Of a DNA stretch of 64,000 nt, positions 8,456 to 16,487 are shown one piece after another. The notes below the pieces were generated by a model, which did not search any database, had not been told where the DNA came from, and was given only the letters and a program-made list of their open reading frames with translations. A program made the position numbers and the translations under genes. The stretch covers positions 124,001-188,000 of the forward strand of contig NZ_STGY01000083.1 in assembly GCF_004912275.1 (NCBI RefSeq), read 5' to 3'. Within the stretch, counting starts at the first letter, position 1. Every line of letters starts with the position of its first letter. The DNA comes from Glycomyces buryatensis (lineage in GTDB: Bacteria; Actinomycetota; Actinomycetes; Mycobacteriales; Micromonosporaceae).

Positions 8456-9450
8456 TTGTTGTCCTCCCCTGCGTAGTAGACGAGCTGTCCGGCGGCGCGG
8501 AACATGATCAGCGTGACGATGCCGACCGCAAGCACCAGGACCCAGGCCCAGGCCGAGGCGTAACCCATGCGGAAGTCGGTGAACGCGAGCGTGTAGATGC
8601 GCACCGTGTAGAACAGCGTCGACCATGCGGGGGCGCCGGAGTCGCCGCCGATGATGTAGGCGGGGCCGAACAGCTGGAAGGCGTGGACGGTCTCCATGAG
8701 CACGTTGAAGAAGATGACCGGCGAGAGCATTGGGATGGTGATGTTCTTGAACTTCTCCCATTTGCTGGCGCCGTCGACGTCGGCCGCTTCGTAGAGCTCC
8801 TGGGGGACCTGCATGAGGCCGGCCAGGAAGATGACCATCGGCGCGCCGAAGGTCCACACGCTCAGCAGGACGAGCATGACGATCGACACCGACGGGTTGC
8901 CGATGAATCCGCCGCCGTCCCAGCCGAACATGCTCATGAACTTGTCCTGGGGGCCGTTCTGGGAGAACAGGGCCTTCCAGACGATGGCGATGCCGACGCT
9001 CATGGCGATGAGCGAGGGCATGTAGAACGCGGCCCGGTAGAAGCCCATGCCGCGGCGGTTCTGGGCCAGGAGCATCGCGACCGCGAGGGACGCGACGAGC
9101 TTGATCGGCACGGCGAGCACCACGTACAGCAGGGTGACCTTGACGGCGCGGGCGAACATCGGATCGTCGAAGATCGCGGTGTAGTTCGCCAGGCCGACGA
9201 AGTCGCCGCCGCGGATGAGGTGGTAGTCGGTGAAGGACAGGTAGAGCGACCACAGCATCGGACCGATGGTGAGCACCGCGGTGCCGATGAGCCAGGGGGC
9301 CATGAAGGTGTAACCGGCGAGGCGCTCGCCGCCGCGGAGGGCCGAGGCGCGGCGCTTGGCCGCACCTCGGCTCGTCCGCGTCGGTGGCGCTCCGGTCGCA
9401 CCGCCCGCGCCCTTAGCGGGCGGGGCGGTGGTGGGTGGAGACGCTGACAC
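8452..9450 (-). CDS. CUT1 sugar ABC transporter permease (MalF/YesP type)
   Basis: 332 residues. A 45-residue Ala/Pro/Thr-rich cytoplasmic tail is followed by about six membrane helices. The EAA loop is VPQELYEAADVDGASKWEKFKNI. Start GTG at 9450, 28 bp downstream of the binding-protein stop. It is the inner-membrane partner of the permease that follows with a 4-nt overlap. Substrate is inferred from the rhamnose genes just upstream. Confidence 0.95.
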   Translation of the reverse strand: MSASPPTTAPPAKGAGGATGAPPTRTSRGAAKRRASALRGGERLAGYTFMAPWLIGTAVLTIGPMLWSLYLSFTDYHLIRGGDFVGLANYTAIFDDPMFARAVKVTLLYVVLAVPIKLVASLAVAMLLAQNRRGMGFYRAAFYMPSLIAMSVGIAIVWKALFSQNGPQDKFMSMFGWDGGGFIGNPSVSIVMLVLLSVWTFGAPMVIFLAGLMQVPQELYEAADVDGASKWEKFKNITIPMLSPVIFFNVLMETVHAFQLFGPAYIIGGDSGAPAWSTLFYTVRIYTLAFTDFRMGYASAWAWVLVLAVGIVTLIMFRAAGQLVYYAGEDNK

Positions 9451-9478
9451 GGTTGGTTTCCTCGTCCGTCGTGGTGGT

Positions 9479-10777
9479 CTACTGCTCGGCCGCGAGCAGG
9501 GTCTCGGCCTCGGTGAAGAACTGGCCCGCGGCCTCGTCCGGGGTCATCTCGCCGAAGCGGACCTGCTCGTAGATCTCACCGAACTTGACCTCGATGGCGC
9601 CGGTGGCGGCCGGCGGGGCCGGGGGCGGGCTGGTCAGGTACTGCTCGACGCTCGTCTCGTAGTCGAGGACGGCCTGCGAGTACGGGTCCAGCTCGACGTT
9701 CTCCAGGCCGACGTTGGTGGCCGGGATGCCGCGGTTGGTGCCGAGGATCGCAATGGCCTCCGGGTCGGTCATGAAGAAGTCGATCAGTTTGGCGCCCTGC
9801 TCGCTGTACTCCGAGGTGCCGGAGATGACCAGCTGCATGGACGGTTTGAGGTAGAGGCCCAGGTTCTCCGGGTCGTCCGAGGGGGGCGCGGCGAGGCCCA
9901 CGGTGCCGCCGAGTTCTTCGACGCCCGGTGCGTGCCAGGCCAGGAAGTTGTCCCAGCCGATCTCGGAGGCGATGGCGCCCATGGCGAGGCCGTCGACCTC
10001 CCATTCGATGGTGGTCTCGATCGGGGGGAGCGCGCCCGAGTCGTGGAGCGGCTTGCACTTGGACCACCAGTCGGTCAGCTGGGCCTGGTCGAAGGCGAGG
10101 GCCGAACCGTCTTCGGCGAAGAAGGTGCCGCCCTGCTGGCGCAGCCACAGCTCCATGAAGTGGTACTGACCGGCGTAGTCGCCACCGCCCCATTCGCCGT
10201 CGCCGCCGAGCTTCTCGGTCAGCGCGGTCATGGCGGCGTGGTAGTCCTCCCACGTGTCGCCCGCGGCCGGGGCCGCGATGCCGTGCTGCTCGAACAGGTC
10301 GGTGCGGTAGAGCAGGCCGAGCGTGTTGCCGGCCGCGGGGACCGCGACGAGTTCATCGTTGACGTAGCAGGTGTCGAGGTAGCCCTCGCGGTAGTCGGAC
10401 GTTTCGACCACGCCGTCGAGGGGCAGGAGCAGGCTGCTGTCGGCGAACTGGAGCAGCCGCGAGTAGTCCATCTGGAAGACGTCGGGCAGGTCCTGGGACG
10501 CCATGCGGGTGGTCATGCCCTCCCAGTACACCGGGAAGTCCGCGAAGTTGGTCTTGACCTTGATGCCCTCGTTCTTCTCCTGGAAGAGGTCGATGGCCTC
10601 CTGGGTGATCTCGGCGCGAACCGCGTCGCCCCACCATTCGAAGCTGATGGTGATGGGGTCGTCGGCGGTGCCGGCGGGCCCGTCGTCACCGCACGCGGCG
10701 GTGGCGCCGAGCGTCGCGGCAGCGGCGGCTCCGGTGAGGAGGGTCCGGCGCCGGGCGCGGATGGGATTGCGAATCAT
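9479..10777 (-). CDS. extracellular sugar-binding lipoprotein of CUT1 ABC importer
   Basis: 432 residues. The signal peptide IRARRRTLLTGAAAAATLGATAAC has a lipobox cysteine at Cys29 and a twin-arginine-like RRRTLL, so lipidation and possibly Tat export are expected. The mature part is a family-1 solute-binding protein, with blocks ITISFEWWGDAVR, DLPDVFQMDYSRLLQFA and a helical C-terminal lobe. Many acidic and aromatic residues suit an oligosaccharide ligand. It leads the transporter genes and follows rhaB by 130 bp; that gap holds phased TTCAG repeats. Confidence 0.93.
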   Translation of the reverse strand: MIRNPIRARRRTLLTGAAAAATLGATAACGDDGPAGTADDPITISFEWWGDAVRAEITQEAIDLFQEKNEGIKVKTNFADFPVYWEGMTTRMASQDLPDVFQMDYSRLLQFADSSLLLPLDGVVETSDYREGYLDTCYVNDELVAVPAAGNTLGLLYRTDLFEQHGIAAPAAGDTWEDYHAAMTALTEKLGGDGEWGGGDYAGQYHFMELWLRQQGGTFFAEDGSALAFDQAQLTDWWSKCKPLHDSGALPPIETTIEWEVDGLAMGAIASEIGWDNFLAWHAPGVEELGGTVGLAAPPSDDPENLGLYLKPSMQLVISGTSEYSEQGAKLIDFFMTDPEAIAILGTNRGIPATNVGLENVELDPYSQAVLDYETSVEQYLTSPPPAPPAATGAIEVKFGEIYEQVRFGEMTPDEAAGQFFTEAETLLAAEQ

Positions 10778-10822
10778 CGTTGATGCTCTCCTTGTTACAG
10801 AGGGGTCCCGCAGTCGCGGGCC

Positions 10823-10859
10823 TTCAGGATCTCTTCAGTTGGCTTCAGGTGCTATTCAG
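10823..10859. promoter_or_regulatory. four TTCAG direct repeats in helical phase upstream of the sugar-binding protein gene
   Basis: TTCAG occurs at 10823, 10834, 10844 and 10855, spacing 11, 10, 11 bp, with alternating flanks (GG, TT, GG, TT). They lie 46-82 bp upstream of the ATG at 10777, a normal activator distance. Direct repeats at one helical turn are typical of SARP, PhoP-like or AraC-like sites. The regulator is unknown. Confidence 0.5.
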
Positions 10860-10907
10860 TTGCTCCGGTGTTCCATTGAGTTGGTCCGCTAGAGGCGGCC
10901 GGAGGGG

Positions 10908-12353
10908 TCAAGGGAGTCGAGCCGCGGCCTGTTCCCAAGGGCCCGTGGAGCCTTGGGGCAGGTAGCGGCGGGGCCGGGCGGAGGCGCGGGCGGCCGTCCG
11001 CCGGGCCTCGGTGCCGGGGGCGATCAGGCCGGTCGCCTGGGCCTGGACGAGGGCGTTGCCGAGGGCGGTGGCCTCGTCGGGGCCGGCGAGGACGACTCGG
11101 CCGGTGGCGTCGGCGGTGAGCTGGCACAGCAGCTCGTTGTTGGAGCCGCCGCCGACGATGTGGACGACGTCGACCTCCTGGCCGGTCAGGGCCTCGAGGC
11201 TGGCGATGGCGCGGCGGTGTGCCAGCGCGAGGGAGTCGAGGATGCAGGAGGTGATGTCGATGTAAGAGTCCGGGACTCGCTGGCCGGTGCGCTCGCAGTA
11301 GGCGCGAATGCGCGCGGGCATGTCGCCGGGTTCGGCGAAGGCCGGGTCGTCGGGGTCGACGACGGAGCGCAGGCGCTCGGTCTCGGCGGCGGCCTTGATG
11401 AGGTCGGCGAGGTCGATGTCGAGGCATTGGCGCTGCCAGGTGCTGCGGGACTCGTTGAGGAGCCAGAGTCCGGCGATGTTGCGCAGGAAGCGGATCGTGC
11501 CGTCGGCGCCGCGTTCGTTGGTGAATCCGGCGTCGAGTGCCTCGGGGGTGAGGATCGGTTCGGTGCGTTCGCAGCCGACGAGGGACCAGGTGCCGCAGGA
11601 GATGTAGGCGGCGTGGTCGGTCTCGTAGGGGACGGCGGCGACGGCGGCGGCGGTGTCGTGGCTGGCGGTGGCGATGACGCGGGTGTCGCTGTCGAGGCGG
11701 GTCCGGGCCGCGGCGGCGTCGGTGAGGTGGCCGAGGACGGTGCCGGTGGGGGTGATGTCGCCGAGCAGGTCGGGTTCGATGCCGGCGAGGGCGCACAGCT
11801 CGGCGGACCAGGTGCCGGTGGCCTGGTCGACCATGCCGGTGGTGGAGGCGTTGGTGGCCTCGCAGGCGCGGTTGCCGGTGAGCCAGTAGGCGATGAGGTC
11901 GGGTATGAGGAGGGCCCGGTCGGCCGCCGCGAGGGTCGCGGGGCGTTCGGCGGCGAGTTGGAAGAGGGTGTTGAACGGTTGGGGTTGGATGCCGGTGGTG
12001 GCGAACAGGTCGCCGGCGCCGGTGCGGGCGAGGACGGCTTCCTTCGCCTGGGCGTTCCTGGCGTCGCGGTAGGCGACCGGGGTGGAGAGGAGGTGGCCGT
12101 CAGCGTCGATGAGGCCGTAGTCGACGGCCCAGGAGTCGACGCCGATGGCGCGGACCTCGCCGAGTTCGCCGAGTCCTTCGAGGATGCTCGACCACAGTCC
12201 GAGCAGGTCCCAGTGGAGGCGTCCGGCGAGTTCGACGGCGCGGTTGGGGAATCGGGCGACCTCGCGCAGGGCGATGCGGTCGTCGGCGACGGTGGCGGCC
12301 ATGACCCGGCCCGAGGAGGCTCCGAGGTCGACAGCGACGAGCACGTTATTCAT
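10908..12353 (-). CDS. rhaB: rhamnulokinase
   Basis: 481 residues, FGGY sugar kinase family: phosphorylates L-rhamnulose to rhamnulose 1-phosphate. N-terminal ATPase fold VAVDLGASSGRVMA and HWDLLGLW; substrate region GVDSWAVDYGLID; SHDTAAAVAAVP and the adenosine motif VHIVGGGSNNELLCQLTADA. Start taken at ATG 12353 (MNNVLVAVD) with GAGG upstream; an in-frame TTG at 12368 is less likely. It follows the aldolase/dehydrogenase gene by 165 bp of GC-rich, hairpin-prone DNA. Confidence 0.96.
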   Translation of the reverse strand: MNNVLVAVDLGASSGRVMAATVADDRIALREVARFPNRAVELAGRLHWDLLGLWSSILEGLGELGEVRAIGVDSWAVDYGLIDADGHLLSTPVAYRDARNAQAKEAVLARTGAGDLFATTGIQPQPFNTLFQLAAERPATLAAADRALLIPDLIAYWLTGNRACEATNASTTGMVDQATGTWSAELCALAGIEPDLLGDITPTGTVLGHLTDAAAARTRLDSDTRVIATASHDTAAAVAAVPYETDHAAYISCGTWSLVGCERTEPILTPEALDAGFTNERGADGTIRFLRNIAGLWLLNESRSTWQRQCLDIDLADLIKAAAETERLRSVVDPDDPAFAEPGDMPARIRAYCERTGQRVPDSYIDITSCILDSLALAHRRAIASLEALTGQEVDVVHIVGGGSNNELLCQLTADATGRVVLAGPDEATALGNALVQAQATGLIAPGTEARRTAARASARPRRYLPQGSTGPWEQAAARLP

Positions 12354-12518
12354 GGGCGCCCGCCTCAACGGTGCGGTATTCGGGTCCGGAGCGCGCGACG
12401 CGCACGGCCGGCGCGTCGCATGCGCGCCGGACCAGGAAGCCGCGAGCGCGGCCGTCCGGGACGGCTGCGCGAGTGCGCGGCGCTCGCGCGGCCGGCGGTA
12501 GCGGTGTCGGGTGCGGAC
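12354..12518. repeat. GC-rich intercistronic hairpin region between rhaEW and rhaB
   Basis: The segment is almost pure G+C with runs of CGCG. A clear hairpin is CCGGCGCG (12408-12415) with CGCGCCGG (12423-12430), loop 7 nt; further imperfect stems lie at 12440-12480. No ORF or promoter is convincing. It may act as an mRNA processing or attenuation element between the two genes. Confidence 0.45.
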
Positions 12519-14555
12519 TCATCGGAGGAACCCCTGGGGATTGCCCGAGTCGACGGGGATGTGGACGCCGGTGGTGAGGCCGAGGTCGGGGCCGACGAGG
12601 GCGTAGACGGCGTCAGCGACGGAGGCGGGCAGCACCTCTTTCTTCAGGAGGGTGCGTCCGGCGTAGTACTGGCCGAGCTCTTCTTCCTTGACGCCGTAGA
12701 CCGCGGCGCGTTCGGCGCCCCAGCCTCCGGCGAAGATGCCCGAGCCGCGCACGACCCCGTCGGGGTTGACGCCGTTGACGCGGATGCCGTGCTCCCCCAG
12801 TTCGGCGGCGAGGAGCCGCACCTGGTGGGCCTGGTCGGCCTTGGCCGCGGAGTAGGCGATGTTCTTGGGGCCGGCGAAGACCGAGTTCTTGGAGGCGATG
12901 TAAACGATGTCGCCGCCGAGTCCCTGGGCGATCATGTGGCGGGCGCTCTCTCGGGCGACGAGGAAGGAGCCCTTGGCCATGACGTCGTGCTGGAGGTCCC
13001 AGTCGGCGGCGGTGGTCTCGGTCAGCGGCTTGGACAGCGACAGGCCGGCATTGTTGACGACCAGGTCGATCCCGCCGAAGGCCAAGGCGGCCTTGCCGAT
13101 CGCAGCGGCGACGGCGGTTTCGTCGGTGACGTTGCAGGCGACTGAGGCGGCGACGTCGGCGTTGCCGACCTCGGCGGCCGCGGCCCCGGCCTTGTCAGCA
13201 TCGAGGTCGGCGATGACGACGCAGGCGCCCTCGGAGGCGAGACGGGTGGCGATGGCCTTGCCGATGCCGCCGGCGGCGCCGGTCACGAACGCGACGCGCC
13301 CGGCCAGGGGCTTGGGTTTGGGCAGCCGCTGGAGCTTGGCCTCTTCGAGTGCCCAGTACTCGATGCGGAACTTCTCGGACTCGGCGATCGGCTGGTACGT
13401 CGAGATCGCCTCGGCGCCGCGCATCACGTTGATGGCGTTGACATAGAACTCGCCCGCGACGCGTGCGGTCTTCTTGTCGGCGCCGAAGGAGAACATGCCG
13501 ACGCCGGGGACGAGCACGATGGCCGGGTCCGCGCCCCGCATTGCGGGCGATGCCGTCTCGGCGTAGCGCTCGTAGTAGGCGCGGTAGTCCTCTCTATATG
13601 CGGCGTGGCGCTCCTTGAGGTGTTCGATGACCTCGTCCAGGGGCGCGTCGGCGGCGGTCTCCAGGACCAGCGGCCGGACCTTCGTGCGCAGGAAGTGGTC
13701 CGGGCAGGAGGTGCCGAGCGCGGCGAGTTCGGGCATCCGCTCGGTGCCGAGGAAGGCCAGGACCTCCTCGGCGTCCGTGAAGTGGCCGACCTGGCGACGA
13801 TCGTGGGAGACCAGGCCGCGGACGATCGGGGCCAGGGCGGCGGCCCGCTCGGCGCGGACGGACGGCTCCAGCGCGCCCCACTTCGCGACCGGCGCGCCGA
13901 AGGGCGCGGGGGTCCCGTGCTCGGCGAGGTACGCCTCGCAGCCGCGGATGATCTCCAGGGAGTTCGCTTCGCACTCCTCGGAAGTCGCGCCCCAGGCGGT
14001 GATGCCGTGTCCGCCGAGGATGCAGCCGATCGCCTGCGGGTTCTCGCGTTTGATCTGTGCGATGTCCAGGCCCAGCTGGAATCCCGGGCGACGCCATGGA
14101 ACCCACGCGACCCGGTCGCCGAAGCACTCCTTGGTCAGCGCGGGGCCGTCGGCGGCGGTGGCGAAGGCGATGCCGGAGTCGGGGTGGAGGTGGTCGACGT
14201 GCGCCGCGTCGACCAGTCCGTGCATGGCCGTGTCGATGGAGGGAGCCGCTCCTCCCCTGCCGTGCAGGCAGTAGTCGAAGCGGGCGACCATTTCGTCCTC
14301 GGCCAGGGCGCCGGGGTAGGTGCCGACCATCGAACGCAGCCGGTCGAGTCGCAGCACGGCGAGTCCTTCGGGCCTCAGGGTGCCGAGGTCGCCGCCGGAG
14401 CCCTTGACCCACAACAGGTCGACGGCATCCCCGGTGACCGGGTCGGTCTCGGTGCCCTTCGCGGAGGTGTTGCCACCGGCGAAGTTGGTATTGCGCTTGT
14501 CGGCGCCGAGGCGGTTGGAGCGGTCAATGAGGTCGGCGACGGGATTCGATGTCAT
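12519..14555 (-). CDS. rhaEW: bifunctional rhamnulose-1-phosphate aldolase / lactaldehyde dehydrogenase
   Basis: 678 residues. Residues ~1-400 form a class II aldolase/adducin-type domain, with NFAGGNTSAK near the N-terminus, a zinc-site segment HVDHLHPDS and GCILGGHGITAW. Residues ~425-678 form an SDR domain, with VAFVTGAAGGIGKAIA (NAD site), NNAG, catalytic YSAAK and a C-terminal GVHIPVDSGN. It cleaves rhamnulose 1-phosphate to DHAP and L-lactaldehyde and oxidises the latter to lactate, as shown for this fusion family. ATG at 14555 begins MTSNPVADLIDRSN. A longer open frame continues upstream but is the antisense-phase reading of rhaI. Confidence 0.95.
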   Translation of the reverse strand: MTSNPVADLIDRSNRLGADKRNTNFAGGNTSAKGTETDPVTGDAVDLLWVKGSGGDLGTLRPEGLAVLRLDRLRSMVGTYPGALAEDEMVARFDYCLHGRGGAAPSIDTAMHGLVDAAHVDHLHPDSGIAFATAADGPALTKECFGDRVAWVPWRRPGFQLGLDIAQIKRENPQAIGCILGGHGITAWGATSEECEANSLEIIRGCEAYLAEHGTPAPFGAPVAKWGALEPSVRAERAAALAPIVRGLVSHDRRQVGHFTDAEEVLAFLGTERMPELAALGTSCPDHFLRTKVRPLVLETAADAPLDEVIEHLKERHAAYREDYRAYYERYAETASPAMRGADPAIVLVPGVGMFSFGADKKTARVAGEFYVNAINVMRGAEAISTYQPIAESEKFRIEYWALEEAKLQRLPKPKPLAGRVAFVTGAAGGIGKAIATRLASEGACVVIADLDADKAGAAAAEVGNADVAASVACNVTDETAVAAAIGKAALAFGGIDLVVNNAGLSLSKPLTETTAADWDLQHDVMAKGSFLVARESARHMIAQGLGGDIVYIASKNSVFAGPKNIAYSAAKADQAHQVRLLAAELGEHGIRVNGVNPDGVVRGSGIFAGGWGAERAAVYGVKEEELGQYYAGRTLLKKEVLPASVADAVYALVGPDLGLTTGVHIPVDSGNPQGFLR

Positions 14556-14617
14556 GCTGCGTCTACTCCGATTCGGGGCTGGCGGTCGGACTGGATGGCT
14601 CGGGGCGGCGGGCCCGC

Positions 14618-15787
14618 TCAGGCGCCCCAGCCGGCGGCTTGGCCGCCCTGGCGGTTGCTCTTGATGTCGTCGGCGTACCCGGAGGCGGCGTAGGCGGCCA
14701 TCGGGTCGGGGTCGAGGCCCTGTTCGACACGCAGGTCGGACAGCAGGGCGCGCACGTCGGTGTTGTAGGCGTCCATCAGCACGGCGTTGGCGCCCAGCAC
14801 GTCTCCCGAAGTCTGGGCGGCTTCGAGGGCGGCCCGGTCGACCAGCAGCGCCTTGGCGGTGGCCTCCTGGACGTTCATGACCGAGCGGATGACCGCGGGG
14901 ATCTTCGGCTCGATGTTGTGGCACTGGTCGAGCATGTAGGCGATGCCCGAGGACGGGCCGATCGCCTCGCGCAGCGCCAGCTCGTGCAGGATTCTGAACA
15001 GCTGGAACGGGTCGGCCGAGCCGACCATGAGGTCGTCGTCGGCGTAGAAGCGCGAGTTGAAGTCGAAGCCGCCGAGCCGGCCCTGGCGGAGCAGGAACGC
15101 GACGATGAACTCGATGTTCGTGCCGGGGGCGTGGTGGCCGGTGTCGATGACGACCTGCGCCTTGGGGCCGAGCTCGGTGCAGTGCGCGTACGCGGTGCCC
15201 CAGTCGGGGACGTCGGTGTGGTAAAAGGACGGCTCGAACAGCTTGTACTCCAGCAGGAGCCGCTGGTCCTCCCCGAGCCGGCCGTACACCTCGGACAGGA
15301 CCTCGGCGAGGCGGTCCTGGCGGTCGGCGATCGAGTCCTGGCCGGGGTAGTTGGTGCCGTCGGCGAACCACAGTTTCAGGTCGGCAGACCCCGTCGCGTC
15401 CATGATGTCGACGCATTCGAGCAGGTGGTCGGTGGCCTTGCGGCGCACCCCGGGGTCGGGGTGGCAGACGCTGCCGAGCATGAAGTCGTCGTCCTGGAAC
15501 GTGTTCGAGTTGATCGTCCCGATGCGCACGCCCTGCTCGGCGGCGTGCGCGGCCAGGGCGGCGTAGTCCTCGACCTTGTCCCAGGGAATGTGGAGGGCGA
15601 CCGAACCTGCCGTGCCGGTGAAGCGGTGCACCTGGGCGGCGTCGGCCAGCTTCTCGAACGGGTCGCGCGGCACCCCCTGCTGGGCGAAGACCTTGAACCT
15701 GGTGCCGGAGTTCCCGAAGGCCCACGAGGGGGTCTCGATGTTCTGGCTCGCCAGAACCTGTTTCGCCGACTCGATCCGTTCACTCAC
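14618..15787 (-). CDS. rhaI: L-rhamnose isomerase, RhaI type
   Basis: 389 residues, xylose-isomerase-like TIM barrel; converts L-rhamnose to L-rhamnulose with a divalent metal. Metal and active-site stretches are visible: LEYKLFEPSFYHTDVPDW, VVIDTGHHAPGTNIEF, GGFDFNSRFYADDD and MLDQCHN. This matches the RhaI (Pseudomonas/actinobacterial) form, not enteric RhaA. GTG at 15787 overlaps the stop of rhaM by four bases (GTGA). Confidence 0.95.
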   Translation of the reverse strand: MSERIESAKQVLASQNIETPSWAFGNSGTRFKVFAQQGVPRDPFEKLADAAQVHRFTGTAGSVALHIPWDKVEDYAALAAHAAEQGVRIGTINSNTFQDDDFMLGSVCHPDPGVRRKATDHLLECVDIMDATGSADLKLWFADGTNYPGQDSIADRQDRLAEVLSEVYGRLGEDQRLLLEYKLFEPSFYHTDVPDWGTAYAHCTELGPKAQVVIDTGHHAPGTNIEFIVAFLLRQGRLGGFDFNSRFYADDDLMVGSADPFQLFRILHELALREAIGPSSGIAYMLDQCHNIEPKIPAVIRSVMNVQEATAKALLVDRAALEAAQTSGDVLGANAVLMDAYNTDVRALLSDLRVEQGLDPDPMAAYAASGYADDIKSNRQGGQAAGWGA

Positions 15788-16146
15788 TTCGAGGCTCCTT
15801 CGCCGTCTACCGCCGCCAGTTGGTCCTCCAGGTGGAAGACCTCAGCGATCACATTGAACGATTCATCCGCCGCGGCCCCGCCGGTGTTCTCGAAGAACGG
15901 GGCCATCTCGGCCTGCCAGCGGGCGTTGACCTCTCGCTCGGCCATGCCGTCGAGAGCGGCCTGGTAGTCCTCGGTTTCGAAGTAGCCCACCAGGAGTCCG
16001 TCATCGTCCAAAAAGAGCGAGTAGTTGCTCCATCCGGTCTCGGCCAGGGCCCGAAGCATGTCGGGCCACACCGCCGCGTGGCGGCGGCGGTATTCGTCGA
16101 GGCGTTCGGGTCGCACCCGGAGGGTGAAGCACACACGCTGTGTCAC
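15784..16146 (-). CDS. rhaM: L-rhamnose mutarotase
   Basis: 120 residues from GTG 16146 (VTQRVCFTLRVRPERLDEYRRRH). Dimeric ferredoxin-like fold with the family features HAAVWPDML, WSNYSLFLDDDGLLVGYFE and MAPFFE. It interconverts alpha and beta anomers of L-rhamnose. GGAGG seven bases upstream decides this start over the ATG at 16206. First gene of the rhamnose operon, followed by rhaI with a 4-nt overlap. Confidence 0.95.
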   Translation of the reverse strand: MTQRVCFTLRVRPERLDEYRRRHAAVWPDMLRALAETGWSNYSLFLDDDGLLVGYFETEDYQAALDGMAEREVNARWQAEMAPFFENTGGAAADESFNVIAEVFHLEDQLAAVDGEGASK

Positions 16147-16193
16147 GGGGGTTCCTCCCAGCGGTAGCGGCCGCGGTGTTGCGGCCACGTTTT

Positions 16194-16205
16194 TGAATCG
16201 TTTCA
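16194..16205. promoter_or_regulatory. LacI-type operator O1 of the rhamnose operon
   Basis: TGAATCGTTTCA is a LacI-family half-site pair around a central CG (reverse complement TGAAACGATTCA). It lies about +9 to +20 relative to the predicted rhaM transcription start, a roadblock position. It matches the second site at 16315 in 11 of 12 positions in opposite orientation. Confidence 0.75.
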
Positions 16206-16220
16206 TCGGGGGTTTTCGTT

Positions 16221-16250
16221 AACATAGATGGCGTTATCCAGGCCTGTCAA
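16221..16250 (-). promoter_or_regulatory. sigma-A promoter of the rhaM-rhaI-rhaEW-rhaB operon
   Basis: On minus: TTGACA (16250-16245), an 18-bp spacer, TATGTT (16226-16221). Near-consensus and among the strongest promoters in the window. Predicted start near 16214, giving a leader of about 70 nt to the rhaM GTG. Confidence 0.78.
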
Positions 16251-16314
16251 GTGCTCGCCCGGTAAAAATTCGGGCACCCTTCGGGTTATGCTCCACTGGC
16301 TGTCCGTCTTGGGT

Positions 16315-16326
16315 TGAAACGACTCA
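16315..16326. promoter_or_regulatory. LacI-type operator O2 between lacI and rhaM
   Basis: TGAAACGACTCA, flanked to GTTGAAACGACTCAAC, imperfect dyad around CG. Centre-to-centre distance to O1 is 121 bp, roughly 11.5 helical turns. It lies upstream of the rhaM promoter and 150 bp before the lacI -10, so it could support looping or autoregulation. The remainder of the 341-bp gap 16147-16487 shows no other feature. Confidence 0.65.
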
Positions 16327-16487
16327 ACACGCCTCGCGGCCGGTCGGGATCTCACCCCGTCCAACGTAGGGCAAGGCGGACGAGGCAAACCGGGTGGATG
16401 CGGATTCGGCCCCCTTCGCCCACCCGCCGAAGGCGCCCGCCCGGCGACGCTTGCGAACCGGGTGCGGAACCTGCATAGACTCATGAG

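Noticed and set aside
10807-10820. CCCGC/GCGGG hairpin as a terminator of rhaB
   Set aside because: Only a 5-bp stem located about 90 bp past rhaB and 30 bp before the next start; too weak to call.
12519-15725. Apparent 1068-residue fusion extending the aldolase/dehydrogenase upstream
   Set aside because: The first ~390 residues are an Arg/Pro-rich wrong-phase reading of rhaI; the true ATG is 14555.
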